From contig NC_091558.1 in NCBI RefSeq assembly GCF_042767895.1, positions 20,423,910-20,461,409 of the forward strand: DNA of 37,500 bases, read 5' to 3'. The first letter of the stretch is position 1, and every line of letters begins with the position of its first letter. This document shows positions 24,236 to 34,773 of the stretch, in pieces. Position numbers and translations under genes: made by a program. Under the pieces are notes generated by a model that ran no database searches, had not been told where the DNA came from, and worked only from the letters and a program-made list of their open reading frames with translations. This DNA comes from Penaeus vannamei (Eukaryota > Arthropoda > Malacostraca > Decapoda > Penaeidae).

Positions 24236-24560
24236 GCTCACACCTCCACGAGCGAGAGAATCCCTCCTCTCACCAGATAACGAATTCGCTCAGTTCCGCC
24301 AATCACAACCGCCGTGTAATCTATAGAAATGATTCGCTGTGATCCGAAAACAGACGACCCCGTATTGTGTCTCTCCCTCTGCCGTATATTCTCTCTTTCG
24401 CTTTTAATGGGCGATTCGTCTCATAGTAGATATGCTATGGTTAATTGCATCCGTGTGTATAGGTGTGTGTGGAGGCGATACTGTGCTGCACGAACGGTGG
24501 CTATGCAAAGGTATATTACTCGCGTACAGTACGTATATGTTTTTTAACTATGGCTATCTA
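24236..24560. other. Low-copy island, no gene recognised
   Basis: About 325 bp of balanced, CpG-containing DNA. It includes a CCAAT motif (GCCAATCAC) near 24298 but no convincing start site, ORF longer than about 90 codons or RNA fold. It is one of the better places to look for a real exon or regulatory element. Confidence 0.45.
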
Positions 24561-24660
24561 TTTGTCTGTCTACCCATCTATCTGTCAATTTATCTTTCTA
24601 TATATCTATGTCTGCATCTGTATCTGCACGGGTCTGTTTTTTTTCTGTCTGTCCGTCAAC
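24561..24660. repeat. Degenerate TATC/TGTC repeat
   Basis: Imperfect four-base steps with many substitutions. Confidence 0.7.
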
Positions 24661-24689
24661 ACAAAGATAAAATTGTTGCAGTTTTATTA

Positions 24690-25148
<459 letters not shown>

Positions 25149-25440
25149 GATCGATAGACAGTTAGACACAGATAGATATGCAGTAGGTAGATAGATAAAG
25201 ATAGATAGATAGATAGAGAGAGAGATAAACTGGTGGATGCACTGATGGATAAGTAAAAAAAAGATGGAGAGACAGACGTAGACAGATAGACAGATGGATA
25301 GATAGATAGGTGTATGTACTGATAGACAAATAATAAAAAAAGTTATAAGGTAGAATCGCACATACATAGACAGAGAGATTGACAAACAGATGGAAACAAA
25401 CACAGAACATTGAAATCCATACAGACATGCATTCACACTC
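25149..25440. repeat. GATA/GACA-rich DNA with ~78-bp duplication
   Basis: A GATAGATAGATAG block followed by a ...TGCACTGATGGATAAGTA segment and an A-run recurs about 78 bp downstream with substitutions (TGTACTGATAGACAAATA, then an A-run). ACAGA steps follow. Confidence 0.78.
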
Positions 25441-25790
25441 ACACAAAGATCTAATTATTTCTCACTTGAAGAAATTGTGGCTTCATTAATCACCCCCCCC
25501 CCTCAGAAAACATAGATAAGAGAGGGGGTGTTCTCGAAAATATAGAAAAGGAAAAATAGACTAATGAAAAATAGATTATCATAAAGGCAAAAAAGCCATA
25601 AGAAAACGTGACAATGCAGAAATTATACAAATATAATATATAAAAAAAACACAAAAACAAATAAGGATAATAATAATAGTAATAAGAAACAGATAAAAAA
25701 AATCATAATAATATAGAGTATAAAAAAAAATGCCAATCAAAAAGCACGAGAAAAACAAAAATAAATTAATAAACAGAAATACTTGGCATT
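25441..25790. other. A-rich low-copy DNA with C-run
   Basis: A run of about ten C near 25492-25501, then A-rich sequence with AATA and AAAAAC steps. No gene recognised. Confidence 0.5.
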
Positions 25791-25960
25791 TTTGGCTAGC
25801 CTCCCGCGTCCGAACACTTCCTCCTCCGCCGAGCTGCTCCCATTATGAATATGTAAAAATAGAACTCGTCCGCATTCTTTCGCCGCGACTTCGATCGATT
25901 GCGGAACCATTATGCGATTCCTCTGCCAGTCATTCGGACGCGGCGAAGGGAGTCCCGAGG
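25791..25960. other. GC-balanced low-copy island with 11-bp inverted repeat
   Basis: CCGCGTCCGAA at 25804-25814 is the exact reverse complement of TTCGGACGCGG at 25933-25943, enclosing about 118 bp that contain CGATCG and two CCATTATG motifs. It could be a small element with terminal inverted repeats or a structured RNA. No target-site duplication was identified. Confidence 0.4.
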
Positions 25961-26178
25961 GAGGTGGGGGGAGAGGAGGGAGGTGGAGGGGGAGGTTGGG
26001 GGCTGAGGGAAGGAGGTGGGGGTGAGGGAAGGAGGTGGGGGTGAGGGAGGGAGGGAGGAAGGGAGGGAGGGAGAGATAGATAGAGAAATAGAGAGACAGA
26101 TACATGGATGGATGGATGGATGGATAGATAGATAGATAGATAGATAGAGATAGAGAGAGATAGAGCGATAGAGAGAGG

Positions 26179-26218
<40 letters not shown>

Positions 26219-26260
26219 TAGAGCGATAGAGAGAGGGAGAGAGAGAGAGAAAGAAAAAAA
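25961..26260. repeat. G-rich, GGAT/GATA and GA repeats
   Basis: GGGAAGGAGGTGGGGGTGAG is duplicated near 26007 and 26026. GGAT then GATA tetranucleotides lie at 26104-26150. AGATAGAGCGATAGAGAGAG is duplicated about 58 bp apart within GA DNA (26158, 26216). Confidence 0.85.
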
Positions 26261-26465
26261 ACAGCATTTCTAATTATGATCCGATCTATTTTTTTTCCCT
26301 ACGAGGGTTCTTGGAGTGAAAGAACCACTCAGTCTCATCCTGGATCGAACAGCTGATCCGGATGACCAACCGCACTCCAACCACGTGACCCAAGAGCCAT
26401 GGACAACCCACCTATAAAATTCCATCACGATCCGCCTGTAACTTTTCGCTTGATTCTAATTTTCT
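26261..26465 (-). mobile_element. Possible tRNA-derived SINE fragment
   Basis: On the minus strand, TGGTTGGAGTGCGG (from 26383) is followed 32 bases later by TGTTCGATCC (26351-26342). These resemble the A-box and B-box of RNA polymerase III promoters at a SINE-like spacing. The B-box match is imperfect and no acceptor stem or cloverleaf can be drawn, so this is not called a tRNA gene. An E-box CACGTG overlaps at 26382-26387. Low confidence. Confidence 0.2.
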
Positions 26466-26560
26466 AAGAGAAAGAAAGAAAGAAGGAAGAGAAAAAAGAA
26501 GGAAAAAGAAAGAAAGAAGGAAGAGAAAAAAGAAGGAAAATGAAAGAAAAAGAAATGTGT
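26466..26560. repeat. GAAA-rich ~34-bp tandem duplication
   Basis: GAAGGAAGAGAAAAAAGAAG starts at 26482 and 26516 within GAAA-rich DNA. Confidence 0.85.
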
Positions 26561-26569
26561 ATGTGGGGG

Positions 26570-26580
26570 TGGGGGTGAGT

Positions 26581-26634
<54 letters not shown>

Positions 26635-26665
26635 TGCGTGTATGTGTGTGTGTATGTGTGTGTAA
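26570..26665. repeat. (GT)n microsatellite
   Basis: Pure GT at about 26585-26632, then GTAT and GCGT variants. Confidence 0.95.
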
Positions 26666-26748
26666 AGAAAGAGAGATAGAGAGAGTGGTCAGGGGAAACC
26701 TACTCTCATTATCTATATCTATTTATCTACCCATCTGTACACACACGC

Positions 26749-26876
<128 letters not shown>

Positions 26877-27550
26877 ATACTAGCTTCGTGATCTAATAGC
26901 CGGAAGAGAAACGCTTTACTCGAACCAAAAAAAATAAAAATAAAAAAAGAAAATAAAAAAAGAAATAATAATAATAATGGTAATAACATATGATTCGGGT
27001 ATCGAAGTGACGTCATAATGAAATCTGAACTATCTCTGTTTTGCTTTCCTCTTGATGCAGCTTAAGTAAGATTGATAAAAACGAAACTTCTATAATGAAT
27101 ATAATGAAAGTGGGAGTCAGACAGCATGACATATACGCATATAATCGCCTTTAAGTATATTCATAAGATATCAGCTGATTACTGTAACTGCTATTTTGAT
27201 TAATGATAGTGATATATATGATGGTTATGATAATGAAAATGAGAATAATAGGAATGGTGATAAAGCATTTGTTTCAATTACTTTGATATTACCAATATAT
27301 TATGTGTATAACGTGTATGCATATATACGATATCTATAAGAAATGCAGTATAGTAAATATACATAATGTTTATAAAACATAATATAGTCTTTCCCAAAAC
27401 CCTAAACACATAAATATAACTTAATAAAGAATATTCATATGGTATCATTTATATGGTATCATTTAACTGGATACAACAATTGTTACCGGTACAACCTTAC
27501 ACTGTAAAAAATATATTAGTTTGGGCTGTAGATCTACGCATTCATGGCAG
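26877..27550. other. AT-rich low-copy DNA, longest non-repetitive AT stretch
   Basis: About 670 bp with an A-rich patch at 26928-26985, dispersed GATAATG steps near 27200-27260 and a perfect 14-bp direct repeat ATATGGTATCATTT at 27437-27450 and 27451-27464. No ORF or RNA recognised. Confidence 0.5.
27008..27015. promoter_or_regulatory. CRE-like palindrome TGACGTCA
   Basis: Second perfect CREB/ATF core in the window, in AT-rich low-copy DNA. No promoter context; likely chance unless conserved. Confidence 0.2.
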
Positions 27551-28190
<640 letters not shown>

Positions 28191-28365
28191 ATTGGGCATT
28201 GGGGTGGGGAGTGGGGGGGGGATGGGGCGTCGGGGTGTTCCTGTGGGTGGGTGGGGGATGGGGGGATGGGGTGGCGGGGTGTTCCTGTGGGTGGGGTGGG
28301 GGGGCGGCGGGGGTGTTCCTGTGGGTGGGGTGGGGGTGGGGGGATGGGGCGGCGGGGTGTTCCTG
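28191..28365. repeat. 44-bp G-rich minisatellite
   Basis: The marker GTGTTCCTGTG starts at 28235, 28279, 28313 and 28357, spacing 44, 34 and 44 bp. Units are otherwise GGGTGGGG and GGGGGATGGGG, with several four-G-run windows that fit G-quadruplex rules. Confidence 0.93.
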
Positions 28366-28429
28366 TGTATATCCTGGCTAGGTCATAGTCGGGCTGTGTG
28401 GGGTAGGTTTATGTGTTGTGGTGTATTTT
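28366..28429. other. Short GT/T-rich spacer
   Basis: Mixed low-copy sequence linking the G-rich minisatellite to CT-rich DNA. Confidence 0.4.
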
Positions 28430-28755
28430 TTTGGTTCTCTCTCTCTCTCTTTCTCTCGCTCTTTCTTTCTCTGCTAGTGTATGTGTGTTTCATTTGTCTG
28501 TCTAATGGTATGTGTTTCTCTTTGTATCTGTTTGTCTGTCAGTCTGTCCTCCTCCTCCTCTTCCTCCCTCCTTTCCTCCATTTTCTTCCTTTTCCTCTTC
28601 CCTGTCTCTACCTCCCCTCCCTCCTTTCTACCATTCCTCTCTTCCTTCCTTCCCATCCTTCCTCTCCCCCTCCCACCCATCCACCCTCCCTCCCCACCCT
28701 CCCTCCCTCCCTCCCCACCCTCCCTCCCTCCCTCCCCATCCTCCTTCCACAAGAC
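28430..28755. repeat. CT/GTCT/CCTCC pyrimidine block
   Basis: CT and GTCT on the left, then CTTCC and a short CCCTCCCTCCCTCCCCACC repeat (about 23 bp, three copies near 28678-28740). Confidence 0.85.
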
Positions 28756-28910
28756 AAGAAGGAAAAAAAAATCAAATTCTTGGGAGTAAATTTTGCATCC
28801 CTTCAAACAGTGTCTGGCTGACAGTGTGCGTTGGATGAAAGCGTGGGTTTATAATCGGATGCTTGGGATCGTCATCAAAATAGTTGTGTCTATTTATAAA
28901 GTGTCCCGCC

Positions 28911-28912
<2 letters not shown>
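28756..28912. other. Low-copy flank of poly(T)
   Basis: Non-repetitive DNA left of the T-run. No target-site duplication was recognised with the right flank. Confidence 0.45.

Positions 28913-28957
<45 letters not shown>
28913..28957. repeat. 45-base poly(T)
   Basis: An uninterrupted T-run of 45, the only long homopolymer T tract here. Read on the minus strand it is a poly(A) and could be the tail of a retroposed element lying to its right. Confidence 0.95.
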
Positions 28958-28960
<3 letters not shown>

Positions 28961-29245
28961 TCCGGCCTCGTGTTGCCTTGATACACTCGCATAGTTGGGA
29001 TGCAAGACGAATCGGTTGTTGAGAAAATGAAGTAAGAAAAAGCAAAAAGGAAAAAAAAAAACATTTCGATATAATTGGCTATGATAATAATATAAACAAC
29101 TGCAATGATAATTAAGTTATTTTTAATTAATGGTAGGTGAAAAAAGACACAATTCTAGCGTGAGGACCAGAAAATATCCTCAAAAATATCTTTACAAAAA
29201 TTTCCACTTTCAAACGTAATCAGAAAAGGCAAAATCTTTTGATTA
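28958..29245. other. Low-copy DNA right of poly(T)
   Basis: The first 60 bp are balanced and could be the 3' end of a minus-strand retroposon; the rest is AT-rich. No gene recognised. Confidence 0.4.
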
Positions 29246-29335
29246 TTATAACTGTTGTTGTTGTTGTTGTTGTTGCATTTTGAGGTTGTTTGCCTTCCGC
29301 TGTTGTTATTGTTGTTGTTCTTGCTGTTGTATATA
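29246..29335. repeat. (GTT)n repeat
   Basis: Two GTT blocks (about 29251-29275 and 29302-29330) separated by mixed sequence. Confidence 0.9.
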
Positions 29336-29369
29336 ATTTGTTTACGATGGGGTTGACAAAAGTGATATT

Positions 29370-30102
29370 TCATATTTTGTTGATGCTTATAATAATGACG
29401 ACAATATTACTTACGAAATTCATGATATAATAACAATAATAACAATGATAATGACAATGGTAATAACAGTAATGACACATAATAACAATAATAACAAAAT
29501 AATAACAATGATAATGAATTACTACTACTATTACTAATAATGATATTAATAACAATAAAAAAGGATGATAGCCAAAAAGATGATAATAACACTATTAATG
29601 ATGATAATAATAAAAATGAAAGTGATGATAATAACTATATCAGTGATGAAAATAATAACATTAATGATGGAAATAATAGTAATAACGAATAATAGCGATG
29701 ATAATAATGATAATAACAATAACAATAAAAAGGATCATGACAATGACAGTAATGATAATAATAATAATATTAATAGTAATGGTAATGATAATGATAATAA
29801 TAATGATAACAGTAATGATTATAATACTGGTAATAATAATAACAATAATAGTAATAATGAAAATATTGATAACAATAGCGATAACAGTAATAAGAGTAAC
29901 AATAAAAAGATGATAATGATAATAACCTTAGCAATGATAGTCATGATAATGTACACAGTATTCATCAGATGATTATAAACAGAACAATAATGATAACAAA
30001 AACACTAGTATTAACACCTAGTGATAATAGTAATTACATTGATAATGATAAAAGTAATAACAACAACAACAATAACAGCAACAATAATAGTATCTATAAA
30101 AA

Positions 30103-30106
<4 letters not shown>
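29370..30106. repeat. AAT/AAC/GAT mixed trinucleotide block
   Basis: AATAATAACAATGATAAT-type DNA with strong three-base periodicity and frequent single substitutions. Asn-, Ile- and Met-rich open frames over it are artefacts. Confidence 0.9.
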
Positions 30107-30405
<299 letters not shown>

Positions 30406-31240
30406 GTAGAATTAATAATAATAAGAAGAAGAAATAAGAAAATGATAAAAGAACTAGCAATGAGTAAATATAACAACAATATTAATGATGGAAATACTTA
30501 TAATATTAGTAGTAATTGTTATTGTTCAATCGTATCTGTGATGAACCAGAACAGAATAAAAATAACATTGATAATGGAAATGTTGATAATAATGACGATG
30601 ATGATGATGATGATGATTGATGATGATGATGATGATGATGATGAGGAGGAGGAGGAGGAGGATGGAATGATAACAAGAACTATACTAGTAACAATGCTGG
30701 CAATAATGATAATAGTGATATCAATTGCAGTAGTAATTATAGTAACTATACTCGTAATACTAGTAGCAGTGGTAGAAGTGGAATGATAAAAATGATAATG
30801 ATAATGATTATGATAGATATGCTAACAGTGGTTAACAGTAATAATGATAACAGCTGTAATATCAATGATAGTTAATGACAGTAATGATAATAATGATAAC
30901 AATAATGAAAATAATAATAAAAATGATTTTAATAATCATTGGCAATAATAGTGATATTGATAATAACAACAATAACAATGCTAACAATAATAACAATAAT
31001 TATGGTAGCAATGAAAATAGTAATAATAATGATAACAAAGATAATGATAATAATAATGATCATTATAATTATAACAATAATGCTGATGATAATAACAATA
31101 ATAATGATGATAACAATAATAATAGTACTACTAATGATAATGGTGATAATGATAACAATAACAACTATAATAATAACAATTATGATGATGATGATGATGA
31201 TGGTGATAATAACAATAACTAATAATAAAACGAACAAGTA
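30406..31240. repeat. Degenerate AAT/GAT/AAC block with (GAT)n(GAG)n core
   Basis: Substituted trinucleotide DNA throughout. A clean GAT run passes into GAG at about 30595-30662, and another GAT run lies near 31182-31205. Confidence 0.88.
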
Positions 31241-31301
31241 CACCAATGATAATTACAATAATACTCTTGAAAGCGAAAAACACAACAAAATAGTCATAAT
31301 G

Positions 31302-31464
31302 AAATATAGAAAAGCCACGAATGAGAATGAATATCTTCACAATACAAGAAATGTATTTGAACGGTTTCAATTCTATCTTCGCCAGGCAGATATAATCGAA
31401 ACCGGTCAAATGCATCTCTTGTATTGTGAAGATATTCATTCTCATTCATACCTTTTCTACATTT
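31302..31464. mobile_element. 163-bp palindromic (fold-back) element
   Basis: The two ~80-bp arms are inverted copies. GAATGAGAATGAATATCTTC at 31319 is mirrored by GAAGATATTCATTCTCATTC ending at 31447. CACAATACAAGA matches TCTTGTATTGTG, and the inner parts match with about six substitutions. The outer 17 bases match less well. There is almost no loop (centre near 31383). Both strands therefore encode similar peptides (NENEYLHNTR...), which is a by-product of symmetry. It resembles a MITE or fold-back repeat; no transposase or target-site duplication is visible in the trinucleotide surroundings. Confidence 0.85.
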
Positions 31465-31529
31465 GTCAACATGAATAGGGTTCATAATGAAATGTGCAAT
31501 AATAATAGCAGTTGTATTGTTGTTGTTTT

Positions 31530-31960
31530 TTTAAAGCGGTAGTAGTAGTAACAGCAGTAGAAGTAAAAGGGTGTTATGACTTGATTGATGACAATGGGAC
31601 TCAGGGTCTATAAATAGCAGTTGTAGTAGTAGTAGTGTTAAGAGGGGTAGTTGTGATAGTAGTAGAAGTAGTAGTTATAGTAACAGTATTAGTAGTGATA
31701 GTAGTAACAGCAGCAATAGTAATGGTGGTGGTGGTAGCGGTAGTAGTAGTAGTAGTAGCAGAAGTCGTAGTAACGGTAGTAAAGGTAGTAGTAGCAGTTG
31801 TTGTTGTAGTAGTAGTAGTAATTGTAGTAGAAGTAGTAGTAGTGGTAGTCGTAGTAGTAGCAGTAGTAGTTGTGGTAGTTGTAAAAGAAGCAGCAGTAGT
31901 AGTAGTATAGTAGTAGTAGTAGTAGACGTAATAGAAATAGTAGTAGTAGTAGCTAGAACA
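31530..31960. repeat. GTA/GTT trinucleotide array
   Basis: AGTAGTAGT with AGC, GGT, GTT and AAC substitutions. Val-rich plus-strand and Thr/Leu-rich minus-strand frames are artefacts. Confidence 0.93.
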
Positions 31961-31989
31961 GTAGCAAAGACAACAATAATTGCTAACGT

Positions 31990-32015
31990 CATAATAATAA
32001 GAAGAAATAATAATG

Positions 32016-32046
<31 letters not shown>

Positions 32047-32212
32047 TAATAATAATAATAACAATAACAATAATAATAATAATAAAAATGATAATAATAA
32101 TAACATCAATAATAATAATGATAATAATAATAATCATCATCATCATCATAATAATAATGATAATAATAATGATAATAATAATAATAATTATTATTATTAT
32201 TATAATTATAAC
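31990..32212. repeat. (AAT)n with GAT/ATC interruptions
   Basis: AAT with AAC and GAT variants, a CATCATCATCATC patch near 32134, and an ATT-ordered right end (ATTATTATTATT), giving local self-complementarity. Confidence 0.93.
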
Positions 32213-32584
<372 letters not shown>

Positions 32585-32637
32585 GGAGATTAAGGGAAGA
32601 AGGAAAAGGGGAGAGAGAGAGAGAAATAGATGAAAGG

Positions 32638-32753
<116 letters not shown>

Positions 32754-32816
32754 TCTTTTTCTTTTCTTTCTTTTTTTCTTTATCTTATTTATTAATTTAT
32801 TTATTTTTACTCCTAC

Positions 32817-32876
32817 CTTTTTATTGGCGTTGGGTCTCGGCTGCTCCTGTTGCTGTTGCTGGTTCGTCGGTGCCAT
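32817..32876 (-). CDS. Candidate first coding exon, product unknown
   Basis: On the minus strand an ATG in the context CGAACCATGGC (purine at -3 is absent, but G at +4 is present) opens 20 codons, MAPTNQQQQQEQPRPNANKK. The frame ends exactly at AAAAAG followed by GTAGGAGT, a good match to a splice donor, after which the DNA turns A-rich. The Gln run is encoded by alternating CAG and CAA, which is more typical of coding than of a slipped repeat. Upstream (higher coordinates) is a CpG-rich island, as expected near a transcription start. No family recognised, and the next exon would lie beyond the repeats to the left, if it exists. Alternatively the AATAAA here (32825-32820) is a poly(A) signal for a terminal exon upstream. 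Confidence 0.25.
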
Positions 32877-32954
32877 GGTTCGTGGGTCAGCGAGGAGGGG
32901 GGCGGGGTCGTGTGGTTCTGAGGTCCGTCGAGTGAAGGCGCTGGGTCCCTGTCA

Positions 32955-33026
32955 CTACTCTCTCTTGAGGAACCGGCTCTCGTACTCCTGGAGGTGGCGG
33001 CGTGGGGGGCGGTGTCGGAGGTGCAT
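32955..33026 (-). CDS. Small frame: upstream ORF or terminal exon end
   Basis: On the minus strand the frame MHLRHRPPRRHLQEYESRF plus four residues ends at a TAG (32957-32955). Codons favour G or C at the third position. The frame stays open back to an acceptor-like pyrimidine tract ending CCCCCTCAG (AG at 33083-33082), which would give a 41-residue terminal exon with an AATAAA 130 bases past the stop. Alternatively it is a 23-residue upstream ORF before the ATG at 32876. The peptide is very basic and not recognised. Both readings are tentative. Confidence 0.2.
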   Translation of the reverse strand: MHLRHRPPRRHLQEYESRFLKRE

Positions 33027-33411
33027 CCTGACCTTCAGCAAGGAGGTGGGCCTTGGGCGGGGTCGGGGGCGGAGGGTGGGGCTGAGGGGGTGAGGAGGAG
33101 GGGGGTCTTTGGTTTGGGAGGTAGGGGGTGGAGGGAGGAGGAGGAGGAGGTTTTATTGAATGAGTAGGGGGGGAGGGAGGTATGGGAGATTAGGGGGGTC
33201 TTTTGGGCTGAGGGGAGGAGGGGAGAGGTCTCACGGGCAGCACCAAGCACTCGTGAGCAGTCTGTTGCTGATGTTGATGCTGTTTTACGCCTGTATTGAT
33301 CACGAGGTGTTGCTTGGGGAGGAGGCGGCTTCGTTTTCGTGACCTTGCACAGTCAGGGGTCAAGTCAGGGGGTCAAGACCGAGGTTCGGCTAACACTACT
33401 GTACGTAAAAA

Positions 33412-33810
33412 ATGGGTTTGGGAAGGGGCACTGCTCGAGATATTTCCGCTGGAGATATTCCTGTTTCTGAACGTGACACCTGTACTGTATGGGAGGACTG
33501 TCCGCCCGCTCACCGGACCATTAGCCTTGCAACCTATCCCTGCAAGAGGCCAGCGGCACTTCACTCCCGGCTCGGAGGCCCACGGCGCGCATTCTCTCGC
33601 CACGGGCTCCTAATGCACAATTCAGCAGGCGTCGAGCAGCGGGCCCGCGGGAGGAGCCTGCCTGGAGCCTGCTGGAGGGGGTTGTTCCACGGCTCGCACT
33701 GCCGAACAGGGCGCTCCCGCCACGCCTCCTGTTCCTCCTTCAGTGTCTCCTGCAGATCAATGCTTGGCCGAACTAGCACCGGGTCCAGCGGAGTGCCACA
33801 CCACCTGTGA
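33412..33810 (+). CDS. Unrecognised 132-codon frame in CpG-rich island
   Basis: Starts at an ATG with A at -3 and G at +4 (AAAAAATGGG) and runs to a stop at 33810. It is cysteine- and arginine-rich with no signal peptide, membrane segment or known domain. A direct repeat GAGATATT occurs near its start. A competing 161-codon frame exists on the minus strand (34046-33561), which shows that GC composition alone keeps frames open here. It might be part of an exon, or nothing. Confidence 0.12.
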   Translation: MGLGRGTARDISAGDIPVSERDTCTVWEDCPPAHRTISLATYPCKRPAALHSRLGGPRRAFSRHGLLMHNSAGVEQRARGRSLPGACWRGLFHGSHCRTGRSRHASCSSFSVSCRSMLGRTSTGSSGVPHHL

Positions 33811-34430
33811 CACCCAGCACCCTGCTCGCCCTCGTCACCCACGGAGTGCCAAGGTCGCCCCGAGGAGCCACAGGCAGTGCCGACGCTCGGACGCAAACAA
33901 GCATGTGCTGGAAGCGGCACTTGCTGGCATAGGCTCGACGCGATCTCAGGGGCGGCACTCGACGGCACTCGACATGACACTACAACTGGCCGTCGCCGCG
34001 TCCAAAGGAACACTTCAAACGTCCTCCCGACGGGCTGACACTCCAAACAGATCGATAATTACTTTTGCTTCGGGTACTGTGGGTGCGCGAGCCGAGGTTC
34101 GCCCGGGGTGTCCGCAGCTCACCAGAGTTGAGGGGAGACTGAGAGGGCAAAGCGGCGGCGGCGAGGGGACGAGGGGAGGGGAGGGGGGCGGCGAGCGGGG
34201 AGGCAAAGGGGAAGGCGGCACTCTCCCTCCGCCTCCCCCTCCCCTCCCCTTCTCCCCTCGGCCGCCCTTGCGTTCGCCGCCAGTACTGCCACCAGTCGCC
34301 GGGTGCCTCGCTGCCAGACGGAGTGCCTACAACGCCCTCTCGCCGACTCGCCTTTCCCTTTCGCGCTTTCGTCGCCCTCTTCCTCTGCTCTGCCCTCTTC
34401 TTATCCCTCTCTCTCCCTCCATTTTCTTAA

Positions 34431-34710
34431 AACGCAGGCGAAGTAGCAGGAGAGGAGGACGAGGAAGAGAGAAAGAAGGTGGCGAGTAGGGGAGGGAAAA
34501 GGAGAGTAGAGAGGAGAGGACTGAAGGTAGAAGAGGAGAGAAGAGAGGAGACCGAGAAGACAACAAGAAGAGAGAGGAAGAGAGATTCAAGTGCAGAAGG
34601 GATAAAGAGAGAATAGTGAAGGAAGGCGGAAGAGAGAGAGATGAGGGAAGACAGGGAGAGGAAAGGGAGAGAGGGAGGCAGGCAGGAGGAGGCGGGGGGG
34701 GGGGGGGGGT
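34431..34710. repeat. G/A-rich purine block ending in poly(G)
   Basis: AGGAGAGGA and AGAGAGG steps end in a run of 16 G at 34694-34709. Confidence 0.85.
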
Positions 34711-34773
34711 CAGAGAGCGCCACACCCCATATGGTCGCGTTCAGTCGAAGTGCCGGAGGGAAGGATGGGAGAG
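34711..34773. other. Low-copy boundary of the 15-bp satellite
   Basis: Short mixed sequence with CATATGGTCGCG and then GTTCAGTCGAAG (34739-34750), immediately left of the array. The same two motifs in the opposite order flank the 57-bp array at 13343-13369. Confidence 0.5.

Larger units (their letters stand above)
32830..34430. promoter_or_regulatory. CpG-rich low-copy island, possible gene-proximal region
   Basis: About 1.6 kb with balanced to high GC, frequent CpG and little tandem repetition outside 33060-33240, unlike anything else in the window. Both strands carry moderate open frames, but GC richness alone produces these. I infer promoter, 5' UTR or exon DNA. No TATA box or recognisable core promoter was found. 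Plausible splice acceptor-like stretches exist, for example CCTGTTCCTCCTTCAG near 33743 on the plus strand. Confidence 0.35.

Noticed and set aside
26342..26383. A true tRNA gene on the minus strand
   Set aside because: No acceptor stem, anticodon arm or complete B-box could be drawn; kept only as a weak SINE-like hint.
31131..31485. Small protein gene NENEYLHNTR... found on both strands
   Set aside because: The near-identical peptides on opposite strands are explained by the palindrome itself.
33743..34489. Plus-strand 248-codon frame
   Set aside because: It begins with GTG, not ATG; the right half is G-rich low-complexity DNA; no domain recognised, and the opposite strand is also open.
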